Below are positions 22,931-34,714 of a DNA stretch of 64,000 nucleotides, one piece after another (within the stretch, counting starts at the first letter, position 1; each line of letters begins with the position of its first letter). A program made the position numbers and the translations under genes. The notes beneath the pieces are model-generated. The model saw only the letters and a list, made by a program, of their open reading frames with translations, did no database searches and was not told the DNA's origin. The stretch comes from Aselliscus stoliczkanus (taxonomy: Eukaryota; Chordata; Mammalia; Chiroptera; Hipposideridae): positions 64,748,771 to 64,812,770 of the forward strand of contig CM066737.1 of NCBI GenBank assembly GCA_033961575.1, in the 5' to 3' direction.

Positions 22931-23600
22931 GAGGGTGGGGATGGGGGAGTAGGTGAAAGGATTAGAAATTTCAAATTAGTAGTAATAGCATAGTCATGGG
23001 GATATGAAATACAGTATGGGGAATATAATCAATAATGTTGTAAAGGTTATGTAGGGTGCCAGATGGACACTGGACTTATCAGGGGAATCATTTCATAGAT
23101 GGAATAGATGCCTAACCAATGCGCTATACATCTGAAGCTGAAGTAGAATAATGTTGAATGTCAAATACAATTAAATATACCAGGGGTGCCAAAAAATGTC
23201 CACAAGTGGACATTTTGGTCAACGTTGCTCAAGCAGTAGTTTGCCGTAATCAGAAGTGTCTGGATGCTGCTGGTAACCACTTTGAGAAGCTCTTGTAATT
23301 GCAGAAGTCAAATGTGACTTGTGTTCATCTTATGTTATTAGTATATATTGAGTATTACAGTTTTACTTTCTTAAAGTGTGTATACATTTTTTGGGGGCAC
23401 TCTCTGTATATATTTATATGGCCATGGGATGTAGAGTACAGCATAGTGAAGATAGTCAATGGAATTGTAACAGCTATATACAATGTTAGAGGGGTAGTAG
23501 ATTGGGGGCATTATCGCTTTGTGAGAGGTGTAAAAGTCTACCTATTACATTGCTTTGTACACCTGAAACTAATAAAAAATCATAATAAAATAAAATAGAA
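22931..23600 (+). mobile_element. L1 3' UTR, sense, carrying an internal mariner-type insert
   Basis: ggatatgaaatacagtatgg, ggaatataatcaataatgtt, gccagatggacactggactt, acatctgaagctgaagtaga; then the insert at 23178-23408; then the rest of the L1 UTR (ggccatgggatgtagagtac, ggaattgtaacagctatata, ttgtacacctgaaactaata) and an A-rich tail with AATAAA words. The two flanks are continuous with each other in the insert-free copies at 39500-39880 and 44290-44660. Confidence 0.85.
23178..23408. mobile_element. Tc1/mariner-type element inside an L1 3' UTR (copy 1)
   Basis: Left end ccaggggtgccaaaaaatgt; right end gtatacattttttgggggca ctctctg, whose reverse complement starts cagagagtgcccccaaaaaa. TA-rich target at both sides. 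The inside reads on the plus strand, in one frame, as a remnant resembling the end of a Tc1/mariner transposase: about 23220-23297, ending in an HFEKLL stop motif (HFEHLL in the 52 kb copy). About 230 bases, non-autonomous. Confidence 0.75.
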
Positions 23601-23889
23601 AGCATGTTATCACAGAACAAGAATAAGTCAATGATCTAAGTAAAGCATTAACAGATGAATAATTATATATAAGTCAGAGATTGTTAGAGTGGCTCAAAGG
23701 CAAGAGGCAACTCATATATGTTGTTTACAAAAGAACCCATTTTAAACATAAGGAAATGCTTAAGTGTGGTATTGAAACCACACTTTGAGGTGGAGGCATC
23801 CATGCTCTCTGGGCCTGTGCACACTAGGCATAATTCTTTCCTCCCTTGTTTTGAAGAATATTACATATTGGCAACAGAATGGTATTTTT
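23601..23889. other. No gene seen
   Basis: About 290 bases with no recognised repeat or frame. Confidence 0.4.
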
Positions 23890-24215
23890 TAATTTAATTA
23901 TATTATTATTATTATTAGTTACAGATATACAAATCAATGCAATAGTTATTTTTTCCACCCCTTACAAAGTGACTCCCCCTCCCCATCCCTTGCCCTCCCA
24001 CACCCAATATCATACATATCTATTACAATTCCATTAACTCCATCCCTACACTATATTCCACATCCCATGACTATATATGTGTTAAATTATAGTTGACATA
24101 TAATATTGTTCAGTGCAGCTTCAGATGTACAGTGCAGTGGTCAGGCCTCTACACCGTCCATGAAGTGGTCTCCCTAAAAGGACATGCATTTGTCTGTTCC
24201 CCTAAAAAAAAATAT
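23890..24215 (-). mobile_element. L1 3' UTR, antisense
   Basis: Antisense of the same UTR type: cacatcccatgactatatat, gttaaattatagttgacata, gcttcagatgtacagtgcag, ccatgaagtggtctccct. At the position of the mariner insert (about 24075-24085) it appears to be insert-free. Confidence 0.7.
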
Positions 24216-24229
24216 TTACAACCTTATGG

Positions 24230-25045
24230 CAGCAGAATAGTTTGATGGCCCTGTCCTTTAGGGTCTAAGAAGTCCAAAGTCTTCCTTCCTTTTGTCCTGT
24301 TCCCTCCATTTTATTTATTTTCACCTGGAAGTGTTTCTAGTCCTATAATTTCATCTCTATTCCTGGCTTTTGCGAAGATGGTTGATTAAGTCCATGAATC
24401 ACATTCATATTAATCTAATCAAATTGTCACTCAGCCACACCTTGGGTGCTCTCTTCCAAACATACTTTCTCATTTTTTGTCATGTAGACCTGCTAAGAAT
24501 TTCCAAATCATTAACTTCTGCTTTTGCTTTTGCTTAATAATTGCATCTTTAAGTCATTTCTCTCTCCTTGCATTTTACTATAAGCAGTCAGGTGGAGGCA
24601 AGCCATACCTTCAACACTTTGCTTAGAAATCTCTTCAGTTAAATGTCCAATTTCATCTCTTGCAAATTCTACCTTCCACAAAACACTGGACAGAAACACA
24701 AGTCAGACAAGTTATTTTCCACTTTATAAAAAGAATTACCTTTCCTTAACTTTTCAATGGCATATTCCTCATTTATTTCTGTCTGAGACCTCATCAGAAG
24801 GGACTTTACATTTTTCTACCAACATTATGTAGATGACCACTTTGCTATTCTCTAAGAAGACTGAGGATTTCTCTACAGCTCTCTTCTTTTCTTCCTGAAT
24901 CCTCACCAGAAGCATCATTCAAGGTCTATTCATGGCAATGTAAGCTTTTTCCAGCATGCACCCCAAACTCTTCCAGGTCCAAAGCTACTCTCAAATTTTT
25001 ATGTATTGTTATAGCAGCATCCCCATTTCTCAGTACCGATTTCTG
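24230..25045 (-). mobile_element. MaLR internal sequence, antisense
   Basis: The right end (ggcaatgtaagctttttcca, gcatgcaccccaaactcttc, tgttatagcagcatccccat, ctcagtaccgatttctgtct) is the antisense start of the internal region of MST/THE1-type MaLR elements as I remember it, directly next to its LTR. The left end is approximate. MaLR internal sequence has no env or functional pol; no frame survives. Confidence 0.65.
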
Positions 25046-25432
25046 TCTTTGTCAGTTCAGGCTGCTATATCAAAGTAATGTAGACTAGGGTGACTTATAA
25101 ACAACAAAAATTTATTTCTCACAGTTCTGGATCCTGGAAATTTGAGGCCAGAGTGCCAGCATCATTTAATTATGCTGAAAGCTCCCTTCTAGTTGCAGAC
25201 TGACAACTTCTCATTGTATCCCCACATGGTAGAGTGCAGAGAAATGGGACGTTAACACTCTTATGGCTCTTACAAGGGCACTAATTCCATTTATGAGGGC
25301 TCCATCCTCATTAACTTTTTTAATCCCAATTATATCCCAAAGATCCTACCTCCAACTTCCATCATATTGGCCTGTAGGGTTTTAACATATGTGTTATGGG
25401 GGTACAAAAACATTTAGTACATAACCGACAGG
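25046..25432 (-). mobile_element. MaLR LTR (MST/MLT1A type), antisense
   Basis: gtcagttcaggctgctatat, atttatttctcacagttctgg, ccccacatggtagagtgcag, gggcactaattccatttatg, agggctccatcctcattaac and ttttaacatatgtgttatgg follow the antisense MaLR LTR in order. With the internal part to the left, this is the 5' LTR of a minus-strand element. The other LTR is not seen. Confidence 0.75.
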
Positions 25433-25672
25433 AGGACAATAAATTCAAGATGTCAGTTTTCCCCAAAATGACCTATAGATTCCATGATCCAAATCAAAAT
25501 GCCAGCAAATTATTTTGTGGTTATTGACAAATTGATTCTGAAGTCTATATAGAGAGGCCACAGACCTGGAATAGTCAACACAATTTTGAAGAAAAACAAA
25601 GTCAGAGGACTGACACTACTCAGTTTCAACACTTACTATAAAGCTATGGTTATCAAGACAGTGATTGGAAGC
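25433..25672 (+). mobile_element. L1 ORF2 fragment (reverse transcriptase 3' part), sense
   Basis: ttcaagatgtcagttttccc, caaaatgacctatagattcc, tcaaaatgccagcaaattat, gaggactgacactactcagt and actataaagctatggttatc, aagacagtg: the conserved L1 stretch downstream of the RT motifs. About 240 bases, bounded by the MaLR on the left. Confidence 0.8.
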
Positions 25673-26340
25673 ACTCAAGTGTCATTCATTATTATTCTGA
25701 TTTCTGCTAGTTGTGCAACTGGGAACTGTAACTTTAAGGTTTAATAGGGGCTAAGGCTGTAAAAACATAATGATGTAAACTATAATTACCATCTAAAATT
25801 TTTCGAGAGACCAAGAGAACAATAAGAGTTTCATAAGTAAATTTCCTGTGCCTCAGCAGCCATTATAGAGGGCCATTATATATGTCCATGTCAGCTTCTA
25901 TCCGAATTAATATAGTTAGCAGTCTTTGTTGAGTTAGGGGATAAGCAAAATTGGGTTTTAGTATTTATATATAAAATTATTTTTTCAATATATTTTTTCT
26001 ACTAACCTTCTACAACTTTACTTGTTCTCAGTTTGTCTCCTTTTCCTCATTAAGAAATAATCAACTGATTAGGACAAACTGCTTCCTTTTAACTACTCTC
26101 AAAAATACACATACATCCCTTTTTTTCTTTTACAGTAACATTCCTTCTAAATTTCAAAAGACAAACCATAAAAAAGTATTATTGTAATATAAAAGTTATC
26201 TTATGTACCTTCAGCAATTATGAACACTTGGGCTATATAAGTACAGGGTTTGAGAAGAGCCTAAAGAACAAGTGTAACTGTCATTATGACTAATATTATT
26301 AGCAGGCAGGTAAACACAATCAAGCAAATGGTTATTTTAA
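25673..26340. other. No gene seen; possibly decayed 3' part of the ERV to the right
   Basis: Downstream of pol on the minus strand one would expect env or an LTR, but I can recognise neither. Old aligned remnants are possible. Confidence 0.35.
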
Positions 26341-28720
26341 TTTCAATATGAATTTTGTAGGTATACAGTTCTTCTCAATGTCTTGGGATAGCTGTCTACC
26401 CCTGATGTTGGCAGCTTATTATCCTTGAGGAGTCTTTGATGTCCACTGATATGTCCCTTCCAATGAGGTTGGAGAGTCTTTAATTGATGTCTTGTCCAGC
26501 GGACAAAATTTCTTTGTTGTGAGTCATGGTCTTTGAAGTCTTCATCTCCCATGACCACGTTTAAGTGAATCAATTTATCACTTCCTTTAAGCTGGTTGAT
26601 AAGTCCTTGATAATAATGTAGAATGTTTCCATTTAGTAAGGTTGGTTCATATGTCCCTTCATCCAGACACATAGGTTTAACAATGAGTAATGAGGAGAAA
26701 GGCTGTTTACCCAAAGGAGTACATCTCAGGATGAGAAATGCTATAAGGAGAGCTTTTGACCAAGAGAGGTTAAAAGCTTCTGAAAAATGAACTAATTGAG
26801 TTTTAATTGTACCATTTGTACATTCCTCCAATCCAGAGGACTGGGGTGATAAGCACAATGAAAATGCTATAGAATAGGCCAAATATTTCAAATGGATTGT
26901 ATTATTGCCCAGTGAAATGAGTCCTTCAATCACTATGTAACACAGGGAATTCCCCACTAGAGATTATTTTTTTCCAATAACAACTTGCTTACCATTAAGT
27001 CTTGCTCTCCTGAAGGGAATGTGTGAATGCAGTAAGATAACACACAAATCATGATTAACATATATTTGTATCCCTGAGATAGTGGCTTTTGGATAAAATC
27101 CAATTACCACACCACAAATGTACCTAAAGGAAGTGGGAAATGTCCTTCGAACCCATGGAGTGATTTTCCAGGGTTATATTTTAGACAGAACATCTATACA
27201 CTTCATGAGCTACAGTAGGAGAAGGCTTCAAATAATATTCTTTACTCTATGAAATCATCTTCTCAATTCCCCTAATGTGTTAGTTCATGTACATGTTTAA
27301 GTACAAGATTGGTTTCTGCTTAGGTCCAAGCTATATCTGTTTGAGTCAAAGTTTCCCCCTTTTTGTTGTCATATTTTTTTTCTTCTTCAGCAGCTGTCCA
27401 TTGGAACTGTAAAAGAGTCTTTTATTGATTTAATAGGGAGAAGAAACATTCCTAGGCCTGGATAATTTGGCTGTTTATCGCTGCTGGTCTAGCTGCAGTA
27501 TCAACTAAATTATTTTCTTTTGTTTCCATGGTGGCAGCTTTAGAATGTCCTGGAATTTTTTATAATTGCCAATTGTTCCGGTTGCTGTATGACATCCAAT
27601 AATTCCGCAACCTGTTTTCCATTCTTCATGGGCTGACCTGAGGAAGTTAAGAAGCCTTACTGCTTCCACAACATTTTGATGTTGTGAGCTACACAAAAGG
27701 TATAGCAGCTATCAGTGTAAATACTGGCTATTTGATCTTTAGCTCATTGACATGGTCCTGTTTGTTGGGCAGATCTTATTCAGGTAAACAAGAACCTTTA
27801 ATTTATGTTCACTATGGAAGCTATTGCATATCCAGCTAGGTAATGTCCCTATTCATCTTTCAGTTAAGAGTCAGCATTATCAATAAGGTTTTCCTGCAAA
27901 TCATTCCTTGGAGCAAGAAGGTGGTCAGTAAGCAAAACACAATTGTGGATGTCTTCATCCTGTCAAGAGGTAATAAAATTGCTCGGTTAAGACTGTTACA
28001 TGGAATTAATGTAATATTAGGTGCAGAAAGCAAGAATACTTTATAAGAAGCCAGTTGACTGACAGAAGTGTTGAGTGTGATGGGAGTTCGGTGGAGATTC
28101 AACAGAATGAGGAACATAAATAAAGGAGCACTTATAACATTTATTTTGTTTGTTTGCATAACATGACTGTAGCAGAGATGACTGTCATGCAGGGAGAGAG
28201 CTCTTTATTGAGTTTAATTGTCTAGAACAGGGGATGGCAAATTGCTCATGAGCCACATGCAGCTCTTTGGTTACATTCTGTCTCAAAAGTTTGCCAACCC
28301 CTGGAAGAGCCAATCCTGTTCCTCATAACAATTTAAAAAATTATTCGAGGGCCATAAATATATTTTTATATAATCACCACTATGTGAATAATATTATTTT
28401 AGAATTTTATGAATGAAACTATGATAGTTTTATTTTCATTTTCAATTTTAATTCAGAGCCACATGTACGTACCCAAAGAGCCGCATGTGGCTCGCGAGCC
28501 GCAGTTTGCCGACCTCTGGTGGCTCTTCCATCTCAAAAGTTTGCCGACCCCTGGCCTAGCGCTTCTTCAGGTTGTTTCCTTTTGGAGTTCCATTGAATTG
28601 GATCAGGTCGGTCTGATTTTAATAAGATATATAAGAGGCTGGGCCTTAATGAAAAACTTGGAACCTAATTGTGACAATATCTACTCAGACCCAGGAATCT
28701 TCTAAGTTGTTTTTTGCTTT
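26341..28720 (-). pseudogene. Fossil class I (gammaretrovirus-like) ERV pol: RT 3' part, RNase H, integrase
   Basis: Read on the minus strand, the order is the reverse transcriptase connection region (about 28720-28560 and 28220-27960), an RNase H-like region (about 27960-27450), the integrase zinc-binding and core region (about 27320-26900) and the integrase C-terminal region (to 26343). The longest surviving frame is 204 codons at 26343-26957 and resembles the end of the integrase core plus its C-terminal domain. Stops and frameshifts break the rest, and a hAT element at 28228-28553 splits it. There is no gag or upstream RT active site, and no LTR that I can assign to it. It cannot make a working enzyme. 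The call rests on remembered family patterns. Confidence 0.7.
28228..28553 (+). mobile_element. Non-autonomous hAT element, copy 1
   Basis: Left end caggggatggcaaattgctc; right end tttgccgacccctg. Both ends contain a sub-terminal block (gagccacatgcagctctttg left; gagccgcatgtggctcgcga right) in inverted orientation. No transposase. The flanks gtctagaa and gcctagcg agree at only 5 of 8 positions, so the 8-bp duplication is decayed or absent. A second copy, reversed, is at 57795-58058. Confidence 0.75.
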
Positions 28721-28829
28721 GTTTTGTCTTCAGAAGGGAAAAGGATACAATAGTATAATACTGATATTCCTTTATTCACATGACAAAAGTATGCATGCCT
28801 GTATACTTCCTAACCTTTTTGGAGTTTAT

Positions 28830-31110
28830 TTTGTCTCTTTTATATTGAGGAATAATAGATATATAATATTAGTTGCAGGTGTACACCATAATGATTCAAT
28901 ATTTGTATACACTGTGAAATGAACAGCACAAAAATTCTAGCTACCATTTATCACCATATAAAATTATAAATGCTTTTTCCTCTTGTAATGAGGACTTTTA
29001 AGATTTATTCTCTTAGTAACTTTCAAATATGTAATAGGATTTTATTGACTATAGTCCACATGCAGTACCTTACATGCCTATGACTTATTTCATAACTAGA
29101 AGTTTGTACCTCTTGACTCCTTTACACATCTCACCCACTCCCAAACCCCTGCCCTCAGGCAACCACAAATCTAATCTCTGTACCTGAGTTTGATTTTGTT
29201 TTGTTTTGTTTGTTTTATGTTTTGGATTCCACATATAAGTGAAATCATATGGTATTTGTCTTTCTCTGTCTGACTTATTTCACTTAGTATAATACCCTCT
29301 AGCTCCATCCATGTTGTTGCAAATGACAAGATTTCATTTTTTGTTTATGGCTAGTAGTATTCATATATTACATATATGTGAAGTATATGTATTGCATTTT
29401 CTTTCTTCATTCATCCATTGATGTACAGTTAGGTTGTTTCCATATCTTGGCCATTGTAAATAACGCTGCAATGAACATAGGGTTGCATATATCTTTTCAA
29501 ATTAGTGTTTTTGTTTTCTTCAGATAAATATCCCAAAGTGGAATTATTGGATAATATAGTAGTTTTATTTTTAATTTTGTGAGGAAACTCCATACAGTTT
29601 TCCATAGTTACTTTACCAGTATATATTCCCACCAGAAAAATGCACATCCTCACCTATCATTGTTATTTCTAGTCTTTTTTATTATAGCCATTCTGACAGG
29701 TGTGAGGTGATACCACATCACTTTGTGCTTTTTTTTTTTAGCTGAACCATCCTGCCACCTGTCGGCAGCTGAGCAGCAGCTCAGCTTGGGCTGGGAATTG
29801 AACTGGTGAACCTGTTGCTCAGAGCTCGCACTCTTGAGCGAGCCCTTAACCAACTGAGCCACTCAGCCAGCCCCACATTGTGGTTTTTATTCACATGTCC
29901 CTGATAATTAGTGATGCTGAGCATTATTTCATGTTTTCTGGCCATCTGTATGTCTTTGGAAAAATGTCTATTCAGATCCTCTGCCCATTATTTATTTATT
30001 TTTTTTATTCTTATTTTTTATTTTTTTTGCTACTGAGTTATATGAATTATTTATACATTTTGGATATTAACCACTTATCAGAAATATGATTTGCAAATAT
30101 TTTTTGCCATTCAGTAGGTTGTCGTTCATTCTGTTGGTTTCCTTTGCTGTGGAGAAGCTATTTAGTTTGATGGAGTTCCATTTGTTTATTTTTGCTTTTG
30201 TTACCTCTGCTTTTTAGAGTCAGATCCAAACAATCATCGCCATGGCTGATGTCAAGGTAAGAAAGGAAAAAGCTTTCAGCTTTTCACCATTATGTGTAAT
30301 ATCAACTGTCAGTTTGTCATATATGGCCTTTATTATTGTACATTGATGTATGTTTCCTTTATGCCCACATTACTGAGATTTTTTTTGTGATAAATGGGTG
30401 TTGAACTTTGTCAAATGCTTTTTCTGTTTCTATTGAGATGATCATATAATATTTTTATCCTTCGTTCTGTTAATGAGGTGTATCATGTTGATCAGTTTAT
30501 GAATATTGAACCATAGTTGCAACTCAGGAATACATTCTACTTGATCGTGATGTATGTTCCTTTTAATGTATTGTTATATATGGTTTGCTAATATTTTGCT
30601 GAGGATTTTTGCATCTATGCTTATCAGGGTTATTAGCCTGTAATATTCTTTTGTGTGGTGTCCTTGTATGGTTTTGGTGTCAGAGTAATGCTGTCCTGCT
30701 AAAATGAGTTTGGAAGCATTCTCTCCTCTTCAATTTAGTTTGAAGAGTTTGAGAAAGATAGGTATTAAATCATTTTTGAATGTTTGGTAGAATTCACCAG
30801 TGAAGCCATCTGGTTTTGCACTTTCAGTTTTTGATTACTAATTTAATCTCTTTAATTTAACTAGCTTCCTATTTCTTCGTGACTTAGTCTTAGAAAAATG
30901 TGTATTCCTAGAAATGTATTCATTTATTTTAGGTTGTGTAATTTGTTGGTATGTAATTAATTGTACATAGTAGTCTCTTATGATCTTTAGTATTTCTGTG
31001 TTATCATTTATAACTTCTCTTTCATTTGTGGTTTTATTCATTCGAGCCCTCTTTTTTTTTTTTCTTAATGTGTCTAGGTAAAGTTTTGTTAATTTGAGAT
31101 TTCTTTAAAA
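28830..31110 (-). mobile_element. L1 (L1MA/MB type) 3' UTR and ORF2 3' half, antisense
   Basis: From the left: antisense 3' UTR (attagttgcaggtgtacacc; ccatgttgttgcaaatgaca), the ORF2 C-terminal region (tttccatatcttggccattg, ctgcaatgaacatagggttg), then a SINE at 29732-29874, then more ORF2 towards the reverse transcriptase (ttgttacctctgctttttag, tcaaatgctttttctgtttc, tattgagatgatcatataat, ggtgtcagagtaatgctgtc). 5' truncated near 31110. Antisense frames at 29429-29653 and 30838-31041 are broken ORF2 pieces. Unlike the copies at 36 and 47 kb, ORF2 runs on past the C-terminal breakpoint seen there. Confidence 0.8.
29732..29874 (-). mobile_element. tRNA-derived SINE (type C), antisense
   Basis: Poly-T then agctgaaccatcctgccacc, tgtcggcagctgagcagcag, cactcttgagcgagccctta, accaactgagccactcagcc. 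Inserted in the ORF2 part of the antisense L1. Confidence 0.88.
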
Positions 31111-31124
31111 ATTTGTACAAATAG

Positions 31125-31290
31125 CTAATAACCACATGGAAATATGCATAACATCATTAGATTTTGGTGATATGCTGCATACACTTTGAAATATTTTTTA
31201 AAACTTTGAATTGTACACTTTTAAGGGGGTGTATTTTGTGGTATGTGAAGTAATCTTAATAAATCAGTTAAAAAGAATGAATGAGAAGAT
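31125..31290 (+). mobile_element. Possible L1 3' end fragment, sense
   Basis: tgatatgctgcatacacttt, gaattgtacacttttaaggg and the final aatcttaataaatcagttaa resemble one class of old L1 3' ends. Weak. Confidence 0.4.
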
Positions 31291-31765
31291 ATTTACCTTG
31301 TGCAAGAATCCTAGGATAATCTGTATCAAGGGAAATAGTTCCTCTGTAGTAGAGTTTGGAGGTAGAACAATTTTATTTAAATATTTAACAAAGCGCAATC
31401 AAGGTAATTCAGTAAGTTGGGATTTTCTTAGAAGGGTATGAACCTGGGAAAACTTAATGAGTTTGGGATGGCCCTAAATAGTTATACCTGAATCAGGCCC
31501 TTAGAATATCATTAATGACACAATTTGACATTTGAAAATACATGAAATTGATTTCTAATTATGTTCAGATAAGAGTTTTCAGGTGTTATGTTTACAACCA
31601 CACTAAATACAGTGCCAAAATTTTCTATCCTCATTGCCCTGTTCAAGGGACATTTCTGCCTTTCAGGGTGAAGGATTTAGAGATACCAAATCTGGATATT
31701 TTGTTTGTCTTTTTACAATTGTGCAAAACATTTTAAGAATAATTTTAAGAATAAAACACTCCTAG

Positions 31766-31880
31766 TAGTCATCTCTCAGTGATCACATTGTAAGCTATAA
31801 AAAATGTCTAATCACTATATTGTACACCTGAAACTAATATAATCAATGTAATACTTTATACCAACTATACTTAAATTACT
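31766..31880 (+). mobile_element. L1 3' end fragment, sense
   Basis: gtctaatcactatattgtac, acctgaaactaatataatca, tataccaactatacttaaat: standard L1M 3' terminus. Confidence 0.7.
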
Positions 31881-34523
31881 TTTATTCATAAGAGGCAGAG
31901 ACACAAAATCCAAGAAAAGGGAAATTTTCTTATTACTCCTACCAAGGTTTTATGATGTTTATTATCATCCAGGTGATCAAACATAGGACAACCTGCCTAC
32001 TCCCACCTTCCCTGTGTTTTCATTTAATAAATTGTTTGGTCTATTAAAAGAATAAAACACTCCCGGAACTTACTACAATGAAGTACATTTTTGAGAACAG
32101 CTTTTTATCATCACACTCCCAATGATGAAATTTCATGTGATGTCTTTCTGACTTCAGGTAGGCTTCAGTGAGTATTTTACCCGTCATTTAGAGAAGGGAA
32201 ACTAGCACAAGTTGTAATAATCACCCTCTAACTTCAATTCAACTTCTTGTGAAGTTATAAAATAAAGCAGTCTTCCCCTGACAGGCAAACCTGAATTAAA
32301 GTCTGCTCACCATATAACCAAAATTATATTTGAAAATAGAGCAACTTCAAATGTTTCTTCACATACCGCATACAATATATATCTGAAAGCTTTTATTGGT
32401 AATAAGTACAAGCAGCTAGGGCAATCACCAACCTACAATCCTTGAATCATTCCTCCCATGATGTCAACAATAACAATTTCCCAGTGCATACTGAGTGTTT
32501 CTGTCTCTATATGCAGGCATTTTAATTCAAACAATGTTAATAGATCATAAAAGAAGAAGATGTAAGAGCATGGCCCTTTCCTGTGAGTATATGATCGAAT
32601 ACCCACCTGGATTATGTCTTTGTCATTTTGTTTGATGGTAGAATATTTAATAGCCCTGCAAAACCAATTGAGATTTTAGGGTATTTATATAAAAATAACT
32701 GAATGATAGAAAACAATCATGTTTTACACCTAAAATCACATTCTATGTGATAGTTCTATTTGCTCATCTAGGTTATTAATTAGATAAAATACCCCTAGTT
32801 ATTTTGTCCCAGTAATGACTATAGTGGAAATAGAGTGAAAGTAAAAATTTTCAATTAACCTTCTTGCTAAAGGAAAACATCTAACAATGCAGTGTATTCA
32901 AGTAAATAATTTAATTTTCTTATTTTCTAGCTTACTTTGTGTTGTTGTTCATTATCTAAACACAATAACCAGTAATGACAAACGTGTTAGGACTGAATAC
33001 CAACTAGTTTGTATTTCCACCTGCAGCCACTTTACTAAATAAATGATTATGTTGTCAATAATGATGAATCTTCATTATTTTTATATGAATAATCTCCTCA
33101 AATATTTTTTGTACAATTAATGATAAATGGGGGTAATTTGGTGTCAAAAAGTAATATAATAATCATTGCTTTCAGGGTTGCATTTTTTAATGGCGAATAT
33201 TAAACAGAGCTCTCATTGTCTACTCTTGCAAGGCTGTACACTAAACAGAAAGATTTATTTAAAGAACAGTATACGTGAGTAGAGCTGTCACACTGGGGCT
33301 TTCATAAAGTATAAAATTTAAACAGCAGACAGGGAGGAAAGTGAAAATTACCCTGCAGAAACTATACAACCATCTGTCAAATGTCCATTTTTCTAACTGA
33401 ATTTCATTACACTTGTCGTCCCACATGCTTTTCTAAGTTTGAAATTTGCATGGTAGTTTCTTTTGAATCACAATCTGATTTATCAATCAAATTGAAATCA
33501 TTCACATGGAACATTAGACAGCATTAAAATGTGAAACTGAAAACTCTCATTATTTCCCTAAGTAAGAGCTGTCTCCCACTCCAGGCAGTGGTTGAGGAAA
33601 GGTTCTTTTCTTAACTGGTGTGTCATGTTACTTTGCTAATTATTTTTTAATAATAAAATAAAAGTCAATCTAACATTCTAACACATAGTCTGACATCATG
33701 GGCAGGCAGGCAAGGTCTGCCTTATAAGAGAGCAAAAGAGAAATACCATCCCTGAAAAGGGATTACAACTTCAAAATTATTCAATACTAAATTAAGGAAA
33801 GGCAGCGAAAATATCACAAACAGTATTTAAATAGTGCTTTATCTAGGTTTGTGTTTACCACATTTCTCTGCAAATGCATGTTAGAACACATTCTCTATTC
33901 TCTCTGCATTTTTCAATATAACTCCAGCTGTTGTGCTACTCTCTCTCTTCAGTTCTGTAGATAAATCAATCAGATTAATTTTTCCATTAGTAATTTAAAA
34001 AGAGAACAAATCATGAGAACATTCATGTTTTCATGCTCACTCCAAACATCAATAAGATTCTGCTGCTTTTTCCTCTATACTATAGGAGATGTTAAATTCA
34101 TTGTTCCCCAGTACAAATTTACAGCCTTAGTAATGAGGTACTCTTCACTGGTGATAATCCATTTACTACTGTTATTTTTTAATCTGTGTTTGTTCTATAC
34201 GGTTCTACATTTCAGTAATCTTCATTTTTTTTAAAGAGGACTGGTATATACATTACCTATCTTGCCCCACAAAAATTACTTTCCTAAAATCATTCTTTGG
34301 AAAGAAAAATCCCTCCTAATTTCAATTAAGTAATACATGTCTCTGTAACTAAAAGAATTCTACAAGAAAAATCCTAAGATGGGAAATAGTTTAACCATCA
34401 GTGACAGGTTGCTTTGTTTCTGTTAGAATATGAATGTTTCAAAAAAGCTTATGTGTGGTAAATATTATGTGAATTCCCTAGGAACTATACCTGAACATCA
34501 CTATAATCAAAGATGTTCAAACC

Positions 34524-34586
<63 letters not shown>

Positions 34587-34714
34587 GAGGGAATTTGAGA
34601 AACTATCAAGTAGAGAAAATTCAATCTGTTCTCTCCAACCACAGTTGCTTTGTCCAACCTCCCTTCTCTAGTCCAAGAATATGCTAGCTACAGCTACTTA
34701 TTTCGTTCTTGTTT
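31881..34714. other. About 2.8 kb without a gene; unassigned
   Basis: AT-rich, with no recognised repeat except the GA tract at 34529. The plus-strand frames at 34013-34234 and 34430-34687 have no domain; the second runs through the GA tract (an RE repeat). About 33150-33700 contains several balanced stretches (ctctcattgtctactcttgc; gctgtctcccactccaggca), but I see no exon signature. Confidence 0.45.
34529..34583. repeat. (GA)n microsatellite
   Basis: About 27 pure GA units. Confidence 0.97.

Noticed and set aside
30200..30270. Possible coding exon start (gccatggctgatgtcaaggtaag)
   Set aside because: Looks like an ATG with a splice donor but lies within an antisense L1 ORF2; the same region occurs in other L1 copies.
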